Origin: G965202665 sp965243835
GTDB taxonomy: Bacteria; Actinomycetota; Acidimicrobiia; Spongiisociales; Spongiisociaceae
Length of the DNA stretch: 64,000 bases
Reading direction: 5' to 3'
Assembly (NCBI GenBank): GCA_965243835.1
Contig: OZ251578.1
Coordinates: forward strand, 930,001-994,000
A program made the translations under genes and the position numbers. The notes under the pieces are model-generated. The model saw only the letters and a list, made by a program, of their open reading frames with translations. It had not been told where the DNA came from and made no database searches. Below are positions 1 to 8,792 of this stretch, piece by piece. The stretch's first letter is position 1, and every line of letters begins with the position of its first letter.

Positions 1-511
1 CATAAATGGAACCTGTTGGTTTAAGGATTCGCTTCATCTCGTAGAGGCGGGCGTTTAACCAAACTAGGTACCCGTCCAAACCGCCCTCCCAGATGTCGTT
101 GAAAGAACGCAGTTCGTTGTTGTCGCCCCAAACCATGTTGTAGACGCGTCCGGAGAAAAAGGGCGGGTCGATGTAGATCAGGTCCACCGTGTTGCTGGGG
201 ACCGAGCGCATAATGTGCAAATTGTCGCCCCAGATGAGGCGGTTCGGCTCGTGGGCCTCCTTGTTGCCGAGGGACACCCGCTCCACGATCTGCGTGGGCA
301 GGTCGATGCGGGGGTAGAGCTTACGGAAGCCCTGCCGCCGGTCCCATCCCTTGGGCTCCGCCTCCACCGGAATGGAGCCGAAACGGGCCGGGGCGCGGTA
401 AAATTGCTCCTGCTCAGGGAGAGCTTCTAAAACATTGTTTTCAAACGGGGGGGGGGGTAGGCATATTTCGACTATCGCATAATTGGAAAATTTTTCCAAA
501 TCGGCGGACAT
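1..511 (-). CDS. Site-specific DNA methyltransferase, N-terminal part (runs off window)
   Basis: The 170 visible residues lead from an ATG at 511 to a catalytic motif IV of the form DPPF (residues 115-118, inside IYIDPPFFSG), preceded by a WGDNL segment and followed by a region ending KRILKPTGSIYVH. DPPF/Y placed before the (unseen) AdoMet-binding FxGxG motif is the beta-class order found in N6-adenine/N4-cytosine methyltransferases such as type III Mod proteins. The reading frame crosses a run of 11 G (C on the coding strand, four Pro codons at about residues 19-22), so a one-base slip would truncate it. If the ATG at 511 is not used, a start inside the N-terminal region is possible. The partner restriction gene, if any, lies outside the window. 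Family call firm; exact type not decidable. Confidence 0.8.
   Translation of the reverse strand, partial: MSADLEKFSNYAIVEICLPPPPFENNVLEALPEQEQFYRAPARFGSIPVEAEPKGWDRRQGFRKLYPRIDLPTQIVERVSLGNKEAHEPNRLIWGDNLHIMRSVPSNTVDLIYIDPPFFSGRVYNMVWGDNNELRSFNDIWEGGLDGYLVWLNARLYEMKRILKPTGSIY
447..457. repeat. Poly-G (11 nt) homopolymer tract inside methyltransferase coding region
   Basis: Eleven consecutive G on the plus strand, read as C11 in the methyltransferase gene about 55 nt after its ATG. The current length keeps the frame open on both sides. Tracts of this length are prone to replication slippage, and this position is typical of phase-variable genes. Only one other tract of at least 10 nt was noticed in the window (48263-48274). 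Confidence 0.75.
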
Positions 512-534
512 GCGGAGACCAGCTTTAGACGCGG

Positions 535-715
535 GCTGGGACGGCGGGGTCGGTGTTGAAGACCTGCGAAGGCTTGGGCGATGAGCAGCCAGTCGCGGGC
601 CAAGAGGCGGCTAGGCAGGCGGGTGTCGTCGGGGCGGCGACGTTGGGTTACCACCAGGCAGAAGCCTTCGCCCGGTTACCTGTTCGGGGGCGTCGTCCGG
701 ACCCGTTACCCCGGC
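535..715 (-). pseudogene. Decayed duplicate of the 3' end of the neighbouring TIGR03084 gene
   Basis: The minus strand here encodes VVTQRRRPDDTRL and LARDWLLIAQAFAG, nearly the same as the C-terminus of the intact gene at 1023-1838 (VVTQRLHPDDTRL, LARDWLLIAQAFAG). Matching points lie 494 bp apart (567 versus 1061). The copy has frame breaks near 655-690 and no start, so it is a fragment made by a partial tandem duplication. The stretch between 716 and 1022 shows no convincing gene and is probably the flank duplicated along with it. Confidence 0.75.
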
Positions 716-1022
716 TATTCCGTCGCCGTTTCATTTCCGCCCGACCGGTTGGCCGATTACTTATCCAGCGTCCGCTTGGTCTCATTCGGACGCTACCCGC
801 CGGATAACGACCGGGCTACGAACTATATAGCGGCCAACCCCCCGCATATGCCCATCCCTGCTATGGAAAAGAACATCCCTCCTATCCCGGTATAGAACCG
901 GTTGCTTTCTATCGGGGCGGCAATCGTTTCCCCCACCTTCGTCCGTCCGATTTATTTCCGGTCGATAGCCTATCAGCCCGCCATCCGCCGGGAAATCCCG
1001 CCGCCGATCGGAACGATACGAT

Positions 1023-1838
1023 TCAGGAGCCGGGGGCGGGGCCGGTGGTGGGGGGGCCGGCGAAGGCTTGGGCGATGAGCAGCCAGTCGCGGGCCAGCGG
1101 GGTGGCGGCGAGGCGGGTGTCGTCGGGGTGGAGGCGTTGGGTTACCACCAGGCAGAAATCCTCGGCCGGGCCGGTTACCTGTTCGGGGGCGTCTTCCGGG
1201 CCGTAACTCCATTGGCCGCCGTCGGGGGAGGTCAGGCGCACCCGCACCGCCTCCGACGGGGCGGTCCGTCCCCGGTTGGCGTACGACCACTCCCGGGTGA
1301 TGAACCCCAGGCGGGCTATGTGCCGGAGCCGGTCGGTGGCGGGCAGACTGGCGCCCACCGTCGCGGCTATATCCCGGCCGTGCGCCCAGGTTTCCATCAG
1401 GCGGGCCGTCAGAAACGTCTTGGCCCCCATAGGCGGCCCGTACCAAACCACCCGGGAATGGTTTTCCAGGCCGGCCGCCGCCCGGTGCAGGGCATCCCGG
1501 GCCCGCCGCCACTCGGCCAGCACGACCTCGGGGGTCATTTCCCGGTAAGCGTCCAAGGTCAACCGGTCCACCGTAACCTCCCCTTCCAGCATCGCACCGC
1601 GCAGGCGGGACGCCTCCTCCGCGAAGGCCTCGGGGTCGGTGATGGCCAGGGCCGCGGTCAGATCGAAGTAGGCCAAGTGGCCGATCTGGTCGGTCACCGT
1701 CCAGCCGGGGCTGGGAGTGGCCGCCGACCATTGCCCGGGGGACAACCCGGACATCACCTCGTCCAGAGCCCGGTGTTCGGCGGACAGGTCGGCCCGCACC
1801 TCGCTTATGTCCGTCGCAATGTCCGCCATCTCCCCCAT
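1023..1838 (-). CDS. TIGR03084 / mycothiol-maleylpyruvate isomerase-like metal-binding protein
   Basis: A 271-residue protein of the DinB-like maleylpyruvate-isomerase superfamily. The N-terminal part reads ALDEVMSGLSPGQWSAATPS then GWTVTDQIGHLAYFD, the usual first helices with the conserved metal-ligand His of the four-helix bundle. A second conserved stretch, TARLMETWAHGRDIA, supplies another His near residue 150. The C-terminal half carries the family extension ending in PLARDWLLIAQAFAG. Members are probably mycothiol-dependent or thiol-transfer enzymes of unknown substrate; this is a family inference. Start chosen at the first ATG; a second ATG at 1829 is possible. It is divergent from the HNH gene at 1953. 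Part of its 3' end is duplicated downstream (535-715). Confidence 0.8.
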   Translation of the reverse strand: MGEMADIATDISEVRADLSAEHRALDEVMSGLSPGQWSAATPSPGWTVTDQIGHLAYFDLTAALAITDPEAFAEEASRLRGAMLEGEVTVDRLTLDAYREMTPEVVLAEWRRARDALHRAAAGLENHSRVVWYGPPMGAKTFLTARLMETWAHGRDIAATVGASLPATDRLRHIARLGFITREWSYANRGRTAPSEAVRVRLTSPDGGQWSYGPEDAPEQVTGPAEDFCLVVTQRLHPDDTRLAATPLARDWLLIAQAFAGPPTTGPAPGS

Positions 1839-1952
1839 GCTAGACGGGATACGCCCCTGCGAAACGGCCCGGCGGAGCGGCGGCGGCCGGTCGGATAGGG
1901 CGCAGACCCCGGCGCGCCGGTTTTGTCACACCCTCCCGATAAGGTGAATACC

Positions 1953-3230
1953 ATGACGCACAACCCAATCCCCAAAGAACCCCTGGAGGCGATCTGCCGG
2001 CGGGCCGAGGACGCGCTGACCGAACTGGGCCGGCGTTTGCAGAACGGACTGTCCCGGAGCGATCTGGACCGGCTGTCGGAAACGGTGCGGCGGCTGGAGG
2101 CGCGATCCGCCTCGCTGAAGTGCGGCATCGCCCAAAGGCTGGCCCGGGCCGAGGGGGAGACGGGAGCCAACCAGGCGTTGCGGGACCAGTTGGGGATGAC
2201 CTCTCACCAGGCCCGGCGAATTTCGCAGGTGGCCCGCAAGTTGGAGGAGATGCCCAACACCCGTACCAAATTGCAGACCGGGGAGATCACCTTGGAGAAC
2301 GCGACGTCTTTGGTCAGGGCCGCAGCCGAGTGCGGAGCCGGGCGGGTGGATCGGAACCGGGGGTTACTGGCCGAGGCCGCCGCCGCCAATCCGGATGATT
2401 TCCGCAAGCGCTCCCGTCGGTGGGCCAACGCTCACAGCCGGGATCGGGGCGAGGAGGCGCTCCGGCGACAGCGGCGGCGCCGGAGAGCCAACTTGTTCTG
2501 GAGCAAGGACTTGGAAATGGGAATCCTGCAGGCCGAGCTGGACCCCGTCAGCTTCGGGCAGGTGCGGCAAGCCCTGGACCGACGCGCCGACCTCCTCCGG
2601 CGGGACGACTCCGGCGGCGAAGTCCGCCCCGATGATGTACGCACCGGCGAGCAACGGCGCGCCGACGCCTTGATGGAGTTGCTCACCGGCCGCGACGCCG
2701 ACGCCTGGCAACCCCTGCCCGACGGCAAAGGGTCGGGAAAGGCGGTAACGCAACTGGTGGTAGTAGCCGACCTCGGACTGATAGACGGCGCCCGCCCCGA
2801 CGGGTCGTGCGAAATCCTGGGAACCGGGCCGGTCCCGCCCTCTGTTTTGAATAATCTTTCCCCCGATACTTCCGTGTGCGGGATCATCTTCGGCGGCAAG
2901 GGACGCGTGTTGTGGCTGGGACGCAATCAGCGCTTGGGCAACGGGGCCCAACGACTGGCCGCCGCCGTCCGGGACCGGGGATGCGTCCGATGCGACGCCC
3001 TCCTCCACCGTACCGAGTTGCACCATCTGCGGGACTGGTACGATGGCGGCCCCACCGACATTGACAACCTGGTGTCCCTGTGCGGGCCCCACCATCGGCA
3101 GTTGCAGGAACGCAACCTGGAGTTGGTCAATACCGGAAACGGCTGGCGCACCCGCCCGCGGAACGGCCCGCCCGCCCCTCCGCCGCCCCGGTCCGTCCGC
3201 CCTCCCGTCCGCGCCGGTCCCGCCCCCTGA
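1953..3230 (+). CDS. DUF222 domain HNH endonuclease
   Basis: This 425-residue protein has an N-terminal Arg/Ala-rich helical DUF222-type region (repeated RRLEARSASLKCGIAQRLA-like helices, roughly residues 20-300) and a C-terminal HNH module at about 344-383: CVRC, HRTELHHL, DGG, DNLVSLCGPHH. The two Cys pairs and the HH motif fit a zinc-stabilised beta-beta-alpha-metal nuclease. Such DUF222-HNH genes are common, often multicopy and repeat-associated in Actinobacteria; their biological role is not settled. An ATG at 1953 with AAGGTGA at 1941-1947 is preferred over an upstream TTG at 1923. The protein ends in a Pro/Arg-rich tail. Its last ~150 bp and following flank are repeated four times downstream. 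Confidence 0.88.
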   Translation: MTHNPIPKEPLEAICRRAEDALTELGRRLQNGLSRSDLDRLSETVRRLEARSASLKCGIAQRLARAEGETGANQALRDQLGMTSHQARRISQVARKLEEMPNTRTKLQTGEITLENATSLVRAAAECGAGRVDRNRGLLAEAAAANPDDFRKRSRRWANAHSRDRGEEALRRQRRRRRANLFWSKDLEMGILQAELDPVSFGQVRQALDRRADLLRRDDSGGEVRPDDVRTGEQRRADALMELLTGRDADAWQPLPDGKGSGKAVTQLVVVADLGLIDGARPDGSCEILGTGPVPPSVLNNLSPDTSVCGIIFGGKGRVLWLGRNQRLGNGAQRLAAAVRDRGCVRCDALLHRTELHHLRDWYDGGPTDIDNLVSLCGPHHRQLQERNLELVNTGNGWRTRPRNGPPAPPPPRSVRPPVRAGPAP

Positions 3231-4690
3231 ATCCCGTCTCCCCGCATCGGGTCAACGGCGGGGTCGGGTCGGCTGAAGCCGGAACCCGTACAGCGGCCTC
3301 CGGCAACGGCGGCCCGGTTTTCCGGCGGCTCAACCCCGACTGGTTCTAAATTTCCGGGCACTGCCGGTTCTTGCTTGATTGGGTTTTTCTCACCGGGTTG
3401 CCATCGCCTGCGGGTCTGGCAAGAGGGAGGGGCCCATCGGCTTTGATAATGCGGCGTTCTTGTGCGGAACTCGTTGTCGGCGGTTGGCGGGAGCGTAACT
3501 TGGAGTTGGTAAAACGGGGAACGGCTGGCGTGCCCGTCCGCGGAGCGGCCCGCCCGCCCCTCCGCCGCCCCGGTCCGTCCGCCCTCCCGTCCGCGCCGGT
3601 CCCGCCCCCTGAATCCCGTCTCCCCGCGTTGGGCAATGGCGGGGTCGGGTCGGTTGAAGCTGGAACCCGTACAGCGGTCTCCGGCAGCGTCGGCCCGGTT
3701 TTCCGGCGGCTCAACCCCGACTGGTTCTAAATTTCCGGGCACTGCCGGTTCTTGCTTGATTGGGTTTTTCTCACCGGGTTGCCATCGCCTGCGGGTCTGG
3801 CAAGAGGGAGGGGCCCATCGGCTTTGATAATGCGGCGTTCTTGTGCGGAACTCGTTGTCGGCGGTTGGCGGGAGCGTAACTTGGAGTTGGTAAAACGGGG
3901 AACGGCTGGCGTGCCCGTCCGCGGAGCGGCCCGCCCGCCCCTCCGCCGCCCCGGTCCGTCCGCCCTCCCGTCCGCGCCGGTCCCGCCCCCTAAACCCTGT
4001 CTCCCGCGTTGGGCAACGGCGGGATCGGGTCGATAGCCGGAATCCGTACAAGCCGCTGTTTCTTGTTTGAGATGGTTTTCTCACCGGTTGTGCCGTCTGC
4101 GGGTCTGGTAAGGGGGGTCCCGTCGGTTTTGGGGCAACGCGGCGTTCTTGTGCGGAACTCGTTGTCGGCGGTTGGCGGGAGCGCAACTTGGAGTTGGTGA
4201 AACTCGGAACGGTTGGCGTGCCCGTCCGCGGAGCGGTCCGTCCGCCTCTCCGTCGCCCCGGTCCGTTCGCCCTTCCGTCTGTGCTGGTTCCGCCCCCTGA
4301 ATCACATCGTCCCGCATTGGGGCAACGGCGGGGTCGGGTTGGCTGGAGCCGGAACCCGTATGGGGGCCTCCGGCGGTGAGTCTGTTGTTCGGCGGTTTCC
4401 ACCCCTCCTCGTTTCCTCGTTCCATTTTTTGGGCCCCCGCTGTTTCTTGCTTGATCGGGTTTTTTTATGGGTTGCGCCGTCTGCGGGTCTGGCGAGAGGG
4501 AGGCGCCCATCGGTTTTGAGGAGGCGGCGATTTTGTGCGGAACTGTGTGGAACCCGTTGCAGTTGGCGGTAGCGCAACTTGGAGTTGGTGAAACTCGGAA
4601 ACGGTTGGCGCGGCCGTCTTCCCCTCCGATGTTCCGGTCCGTTTGCCCTCCTGTCCGCGCCGGTAAAGACAATCATCTCATGGCCAACCG
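3231..4690 (+). repeat. Degenerate tandem array built from the HNH gene 3' end and its downstream flank
   Basis: Segments equivalent to the gene's ERNLELV region (3111) recur at 3494, 3875, 4182 and 4573, giving offsets of 383, 381, 307 and 391 bp. Each copy keeps the tail of the HNH domain (LCGxxR..ERNLELV-like), the Pro/Arg-rich end, the stop region and a shared spacer with TTCTAAATTTCCGGGCACTG (3344 and 3725). The copies diverge progressively with distance from the gene: the 3494 and 3875 units are almost the same, the last two are eroded. No intact gene or mobile-element signature is seen. Confidence 0.85.
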
Positions 4691-5195
4691 GTTCGCCCTC
4701 TGTCGAATGGGCGGGCCTGGCAGGGCACGGAGTGGTTGTCGGCCCGCACCGCTTGCTGGCACATGCCCGTCCGCCGACCGCTTACGACGCTTTTTGGTTT
4801 AACACCGGGCCCGCGCTGGCCGAAGACTACGTCTCCGCGCCTATCCATATTCTCCGTTGCCGGGATGCCCTGCGCCGCGCCCGGCCCTTGCGGGGGCGGG
4901 GGAGACGGACTTGCTCCGGGCGCTGACGGAGGCGGCGATCGGGAAGGGGGGCCGTCCCGGAGTTTGCGGCGTTCGTTGCGGGCCGCTGGTTCGTCCGACC
5001 CAAAACCTGGATGGGAGACCCGTCCCCAAACGGCGGCGGCCCTGCCGGGGACGGCGCCTGGGATTTTCCAAGCCCCCTGGAGGTCATTTCGCCGGGCGGC
5101 CGAGAAGGGCGAACGCCCTTCCTTGCGCCCGCCGGTTGTAGCAGCCGTTCCGTCGGCTCTCAAAAGTCCCCTCGGACGATCGTCTGCGCCGGGGT
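4691..5195 (+). other. Stretch without an intact gene; possible frameshifted coding remnant
   Basis: No full-length gene is convincing. The plus strand has protein-like segments in successive frames: one with RLLAHARPPTAYDAFWF and ALAEDYVSAPIHILR (about 4750-4880), one with AGAGETDLLRALTEAAIG (about 4890-4950), then one with FVAGRWFVRPKTWMGDPSP (about 4970-5030). Switching frame this way is what a decayed gene would show, but high-GC DNA also yields such shadows. No RBS or family match was recognised. Confidence 0.25.
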
Positions 5196-5200
5196 TTGTT

Positions 5201-5240
5201 AAAAAGATTGGCCGCGTCCCGTACCGGGGACGCGGCCAAT
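5201..5240 (-). terminator. Rho-independent terminator of the AbrB-family gene
   Basis: A perfect 14-bp inverted repeat (5207-5220 with 5227-5240, arm ATTGGCCGCGTCCC, 6-nt loop) is followed on the minus strand by a run of T (5201-5205). It lies 17 bp beyond the stop codon of the AbrB gene, so it ends that transcript. Confidence 0.85.
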
Positions 5241-5256
5241 ACTGTCCGGGCGGGTC

Positions 5257-5541
5257 TTACAGTCCGAGGCGGCGGCGAATTTCTTCTCCGATCGTTTCCG
5301 GATCGTCGCTGCCGACCTCTTCCACCAGCTCTTCAGTCCAGGCGGACAGGTCCTTGCGGTCCACATCCACCTCGAACGGTCCGACCGTGACCAAACCGGT
5401 GACCTTGGTGAGCACGATGCTGTTGCCGCTCACCTCGATCCCCAGTTTGTCCCCTCGGCGGATCCTGAGCAGACGCCGGGTTTCGATGGGTATAACCAAG
5501 CGGCCCAGACTGTCCAGCTTGCGGGACATGCCGATTTTCAT
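5257..5541 (-). CDS. AbrB/MazE/SpoVT-family DNA-binding protein
   Basis: A 94-residue protein beginning with a swapped-hairpin AbrB fold: RKLDSLGRLVIPIETRRLL at residues 7-25, then LRIRRGDKLGIEVSGNSIVL to about 45. SLGRLVIP is the hallmark of SpoVT/AbrB and of MazE-type antitoxins. The C-terminal half is acidic (DLSAWTEELVEEVGSDDPETIGEE) and could bind a partner, but no toxin gene lies next to it, so a stand-alone transition-state type regulator is as likely as an antitoxin. The start has a strong AGGAAGGAG ribosome site. A terminator follows the stop. Confidence 0.85.
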   Translation of the reverse strand: MKIGMSRKLDSLGRLVIPIETRRLLRIRRGDKLGIEVSGNSIVLTKVTGLVTVGPFEVDVDRKDLSAWTEELVEEVGSDDPETIGEEIRRRLGL

Positions 5542-5728
5542 TTGTTTTTCTCCTTCCTGTCGCTTGCCACGTGACCCACCCGCTCACCCGCCCGGGCACG
5601 GCATTACCCTTGCGAGCGGTTCGACGGGTTGGCGATAAATAGGGTAATCAGGTTTGGAAGTTATGCGACACTGCGGGCCGTCGCCACTACTGTTGCCAGG
5701 GCAGGCGAAGCAACCGGGGAGGCCGGGG

Positions 5729-6865
5729 ATGCGCAATCAGGTGACCGAAATGTTCGGATTGGACGTGCCTATTTTCGCTTTCAGCCACTGCCGGGACGTG
5801 GTGGCCGCGGTCACGAAAGCGGGCGGGATGGGGGTGCTGGGGGCGGCCGCTCACGGCATCGGGCAACTGGAAACCGACTTGCGCTGGATCGAGGAGCAAG
5901 TGGACGGGGCGCCCTACGGGGTGGACGTGATCGTTCCCGCCTCCTACGCCGGTTCCGACCGGGGAGGCCGCACGGTGGGGGAAATCCGGGAAATGATTCC
6001 CGATGGGCACCGCCGCTTCGTCGCCGACCTCTTGGAACGGTACGAGGTGCCGGAGCTGGCCGACGACGCCGGGGGGCTGTTCGACCTGTCCCCCTCGGAC
6101 CCCGCCCCGTTGTCGGCCGGGCAGGTCGGTCCGCAACTGGATGTTTCCCTGGCCTACAGCCCCTCCCTGTTGGTCAACGCCCTCGGCCCGCCGCCGCCTT
6201 TTATGATCGACAAGGTCAAGGCGGCCGGGCGGCGGGTGGGGGCCCTGGCCGGGTTGGCGCAACACGCTGTGCGGCACCGCAACGCCGGGGCGGACGTGAT
6301 AATCGCCCAGGGCGCCGAGGCGGGCGGGCACACCGGGGAGGTGGGGACGATGGTGCTGGTGCCGCAGGTGGTGGAGGCGGTCGCCCCCGTCCCGGTGCTG
6401 GCCGCCGGGGGGATCGGGCGGGGTTCGCAGATGGCGGCGGCCATGGCCATGGGGGCGCAGGGGGTTTGGTGCGGCTCGGTGTGGCTTGCCACCCACGAGG
6501 CGGAAACCCACCCGGCGGTGAAGCGTAAATTCCTGGAGGCCTCCTCGTCCGACACGGTGCGCTCCGCCTCCCGCACCGGCAAGCCCGCCCGCCAGTTGCG
6601 CACCGCCTGGACGCAGGAATGGGAGCGGCCCGACGCCCCCGACCCGTTGGGGATGCCCATGCAGCCGGTGCTGGTGGACGAGGCCCTGTTGCGCATTGAA
6701 CGGGCCGCCCACCGGCCAGGTTCGGGGGCGGAGAAACTAATCAATTATTACGTGGGGCAGGTGGTGGGGTCGATGAACGAGTCGCAACCGGCCGCGCAGG
6801 TGGTCTTCAAGATGGTGGAGGAATACGTAGCAAGCTCCCGCCGGTTGGCGGAACTCTTGGAATAG
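5729..6865 (+). CDS. Nitronate monooxygenase / 2-nitropropane-dioxygenase-like flavoprotein
   Basis: A 378-residue TIM-barrel FMN enzyme. Family marks are GVDVIVP near residue 70, the QGAEAGGHTGEVGTMVLVP segment (about 192-212) holding the conserved His of the active site, and the phosphate-binding AAGGIGRGSQMAAAMAMGA loop (about 225-243). Nitronate monooxygenases oxidise alkyl nitronates with O2; related enzymes act on other substrates, so the exact reaction is not assigned. ATG 5729 is chosen because GGGGAGG stands 6 nt upstream and homology-like sequence begins there; upstream in-frame codons look non-coding. Pieces of this gene recur downstream to 7590. Confidence 0.85.
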   Translation: MRNQVTEMFGLDVPIFAFSHCRDVVAAVTKAGGMGVLGAAAHGIGQLETDLRWIEEQVDGAPYGVDVIVPASYAGSDRGGRTVGEIREMIPDGHRRFVADLLERYEVPELADDAGGLFDLSPSDPAPLSAGQVGPQLDVSLAYSPSLLVNALGPPPPFMIDKVKAAGRRVGALAGLAQHAVRHRNAGADVIIAQGAEAGGHTGEVGTMVLVPQVVEAVAPVPVLAAGGIGRGSQMAAAMAMGAQGVWCGSVWLATHEAETHPAVKRKFLEASSSDTVRSASRTGKPARQLRTAWTQEWERPDAPDPLGMPMQPVLVDEALLRIERAAHRPGSGAEKLINYYVGQVVGSMNESQPAAQVVFKMVEEYVASSRRLAELLE

Positions 6866-7597
6866 GCGGTCCCGCCGCCGTCGCGGTTGGCGCGGGGAGG
6901 GGGCGGGGTCTCGTCCGGACCGGCGCAGGGCATCGTGCCTCTTGCGCGATGTCCGGGGAGGGGTGATGCGGGGAGGGGGTGATGGTCGTTTGCGGGCGGG
7001 CGCATCGGGGGAGTGGGGATGATGGCGCGGCGGCGGTTGTTCTCGTTCCGGTGTCGGCCGCCGGGGGCGGGCGTGGTTCGCGGATGGCGGCGGCGATGGC
7101 CTTGGGGCGCGGTGCGGGCTTGGTGCGGTTGGGCAGGTGGTGGGGTCGGTGAACGGGTCGCGGTCGGCCGCGCAGGTGGTGTTCAAGATGGTGGAGGAGT
7201 ACGTTGCCCGCTCCCGCCGGTTGGCGGAACTCTTGGAATAGGCGGTCCCGCCGGCGTCGTGGTTGGCGCGGGGAGGGGCGGGGTCTCGTCCGGACCGGCG
7301 CGAGGCGTCGCGCGTCTTGCGCGATGTCCGGGGAGGGGTGATGGTCGTTTGCGGGCGGGCGCATCGGGGGAGTGGGGATGATGGCGCGGCGGCGGTTGTT
7401 CTCGTTCCGGTGTCGGCCGCCGGGGGCGGGCGTGGTTCGCGGATGGCGGCGGCGATGGCCTTGGGGCGCAGGGGTCGTGGCGCGAGGCCGGTGTGGTTGA
7501 CCGGCTACGAGGCGGGAGACCGATTGGAAATAAGGCGCGGAGGAGTACGTAGAAGATTGCGCCGGTTGGTTGCACTCTTGGAAAAAGCCCTTCTGCG
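6866..7597 (+). repeat. Two eroded partial copies of the nitronate-monooxygenase gene
   Basis: The gene's last codons (TTGGCGGAACTCTTGGAATAG at 6845) reappear at 7221 and, more damaged, at 7565 (offsets 376 and 344 bp). Each copy also contains the internal AAGGIGRG..MAAAMA region (around 7060-7110 and 7415-7470), so the copies are internally deleted pseudogenes and not simple 3' flank. None has an open frame of useful length. The arrangement repeats what is seen after the HNH gene. Confidence 0.8.
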
Positions 7598-7991
7598 TCA
7601 AGTCGTCGCGGCCGGGTCCTCCGGCGGGTCGGCGTGATAGCACTGCATTAAGCCGAAAATGTTCCCGCCCGGTTCCCGGATTTGGATCCAGCGGCCCACT
7701 CCGGTGATGTCGATTCGCGTCCGTAACCGCAACGCCTCCGGCCCGCTCGGCGTCGGCCGTCGCCTCCTCCAAGTCGTCCACGGCGATGGTGTTCAGAGTG
7801 TGCGGTCCCCGGTCCTCCGGGGCGGGGGCCACCGCCCCGTCTATGCCGGTACCGTCCGGGCCGGTGAAAGCCAGCCAGTAGGGGTTGTCGTCCCACTGTT
7901 GAAATCTCCACCCGAAAGCCCGGGTGAAGAAATCCACCGAGGCGGCCGGGTCGGTGGAGTAGAACTAGAAATGGACGGGTCGGTTGGGCAC
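7598..7991 (-). pseudogene. VOC/glyoxalase-family protein, inactivated
   Basis: Reading from a GTG at 7991 with GAGGAGGAA upstream gives VPNRPVHF then a TAG (7965-7967), followed in frame by FYSTDPAASVDFFTRAFGW, WLAFTGPDGTGIDGAV and DLEEATADAERAGG. Near 7715 the frame shifts and the family C-terminus continues as DITGVGRWIQIREPGGNIFG ending at a stop at 7598. The glyoxalase/VOC fold is clear (Asp/Phe-rich first strand, GNIFGLMQ metal-ligand strand). Two independent lesions mark it as a pseudogene. Confidence 0.8.
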
Positions 7992-8065
7992 TTTGGTTCC
8001 TCCTCGTTCATGGTTTCCCGTTCATTCGTTTGCGTCGGGGGTCGCGTTTCGGTCGGGAGTTTCGG

Positions 8066-8737
8066 TCAGGAGCGTACGCGGCGGGTCAGCGACAGGCCGT
8101 CCCCCAGCGGAACCAGTACGGTTTCGGTCCCGGGGTCGTCCCGCAGGCGCCGGGCGAACCCGGTCATCGCCGCCGCGTCCGGGTCCGGCGCCGGGTCCGT
8201 CACCCCGCCGTTCATAAACAGGTTGTCGGCGATTAACACCCCCTGCGGGGCCAGCCGGGGCGTCAGGGCCCGGTAGTAGTCCGGGTAACCGCCCTTGTCG
8301 GCGTCTACGAAGGCCAAATCGATGGGGCGCCCGGCGGTTTCCTCCCAATCGTCCAGGGAAGCGAGGGTTTCGGCGGCCGGGCCGATGCGCAACGTGATCC
8401 GGTCGGCCACTCCCGCCCGATCCCAATAGCGGCGGGCGACGGCGGTGAATTCCTCGTTGACGTCCAAGCACACGATCCGCCCGCCGGGGGGCAGCGCCCG
8501 GGCCATGGCCAGGCTGGACAGGCCGGTGAAAGTTCCGATTTCCACCACCAAACGGGCTTGCAGCAAACCGACCATGAAACCCAGGAAAGCCGCCTGGTCC
8601 AACCCCACCTGCATGCGGGCCGCATCGCCCATCGCCTCGGTTTCGGCCACCAGTTGGGCGGTCAGATCGTCGACCGGCGGGTTGTGGCGCAACAAGTAAT
8701 CGTATATTTTCGGGTCCAGGTGCGGGTTGTGGTTCAT
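8066..8737 (-). CDS. Class I SAM-dependent O-methyltransferase (caffeoyl-CoA OMT-like)
   Basis: The 223-residue protein has the AdoMet motif VVEIGTFTGLSSLAMA (about 64-79), the acidic LDVNEE loop after strand 2, the metal-linked FVDADKGGYPDYY (about 141-153) and IADNLFMNGGV (about 168-178). The D and DN residues are the divalent-metal ligands of family 3 methyltransferases, which methylate catechols or similar phenols. The acceptor cannot be told from sequence. It is transcribed away from the geranylgeranyl-reductase-like gene at 8793. Confidence 0.88.
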   Translation of the reverse strand: MNHNPHLDPKIYDYLLRHNPPVDDLTAQLVAETEAMGDAARMQVGLDQAAFLGFMVGLLQARLVVEIGTFTGLSSLAMARALPPGGRIVCLDVNEEFTAVARRYWDRAGVADRITLRIGPAAETLASLDDWEETAGRPIDLAFVDADKGGYPDYYRALTPRLAPQGVLIADNLFMNGGVTDPAPDPDAAAMTGFARRLRDDPGTETVLVPLGDGLSLTRRVRS

Positions 8738-8779
8738 GCGCCCAGGCTACCCGCCGACCGGATGCGTCCGCCGGGGCGG

Positions 8780-8785
8780 TACCAT
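8780..8785 (+). promoter_or_regulatory. Possible -10 element (TACCAT) of a leaderless transcript
   Basis: TACCAT ends 7 nt before the GTG start at 8793 and there is no Shine-Dalgarno sequence in between. This spacing puts the transcription start at or next to the start codon. Inference only; no good -35 was seen. Confidence 0.35.
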
Positions 8786-8792
8786 CCACCCC

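Noticed and set aside
1923..1952. TTG start at 1923 for the HNH gene
   Set aside because: The ATG at 1953 has a proper AAGGTGA ribosome site; the extra ten residues have no family character.
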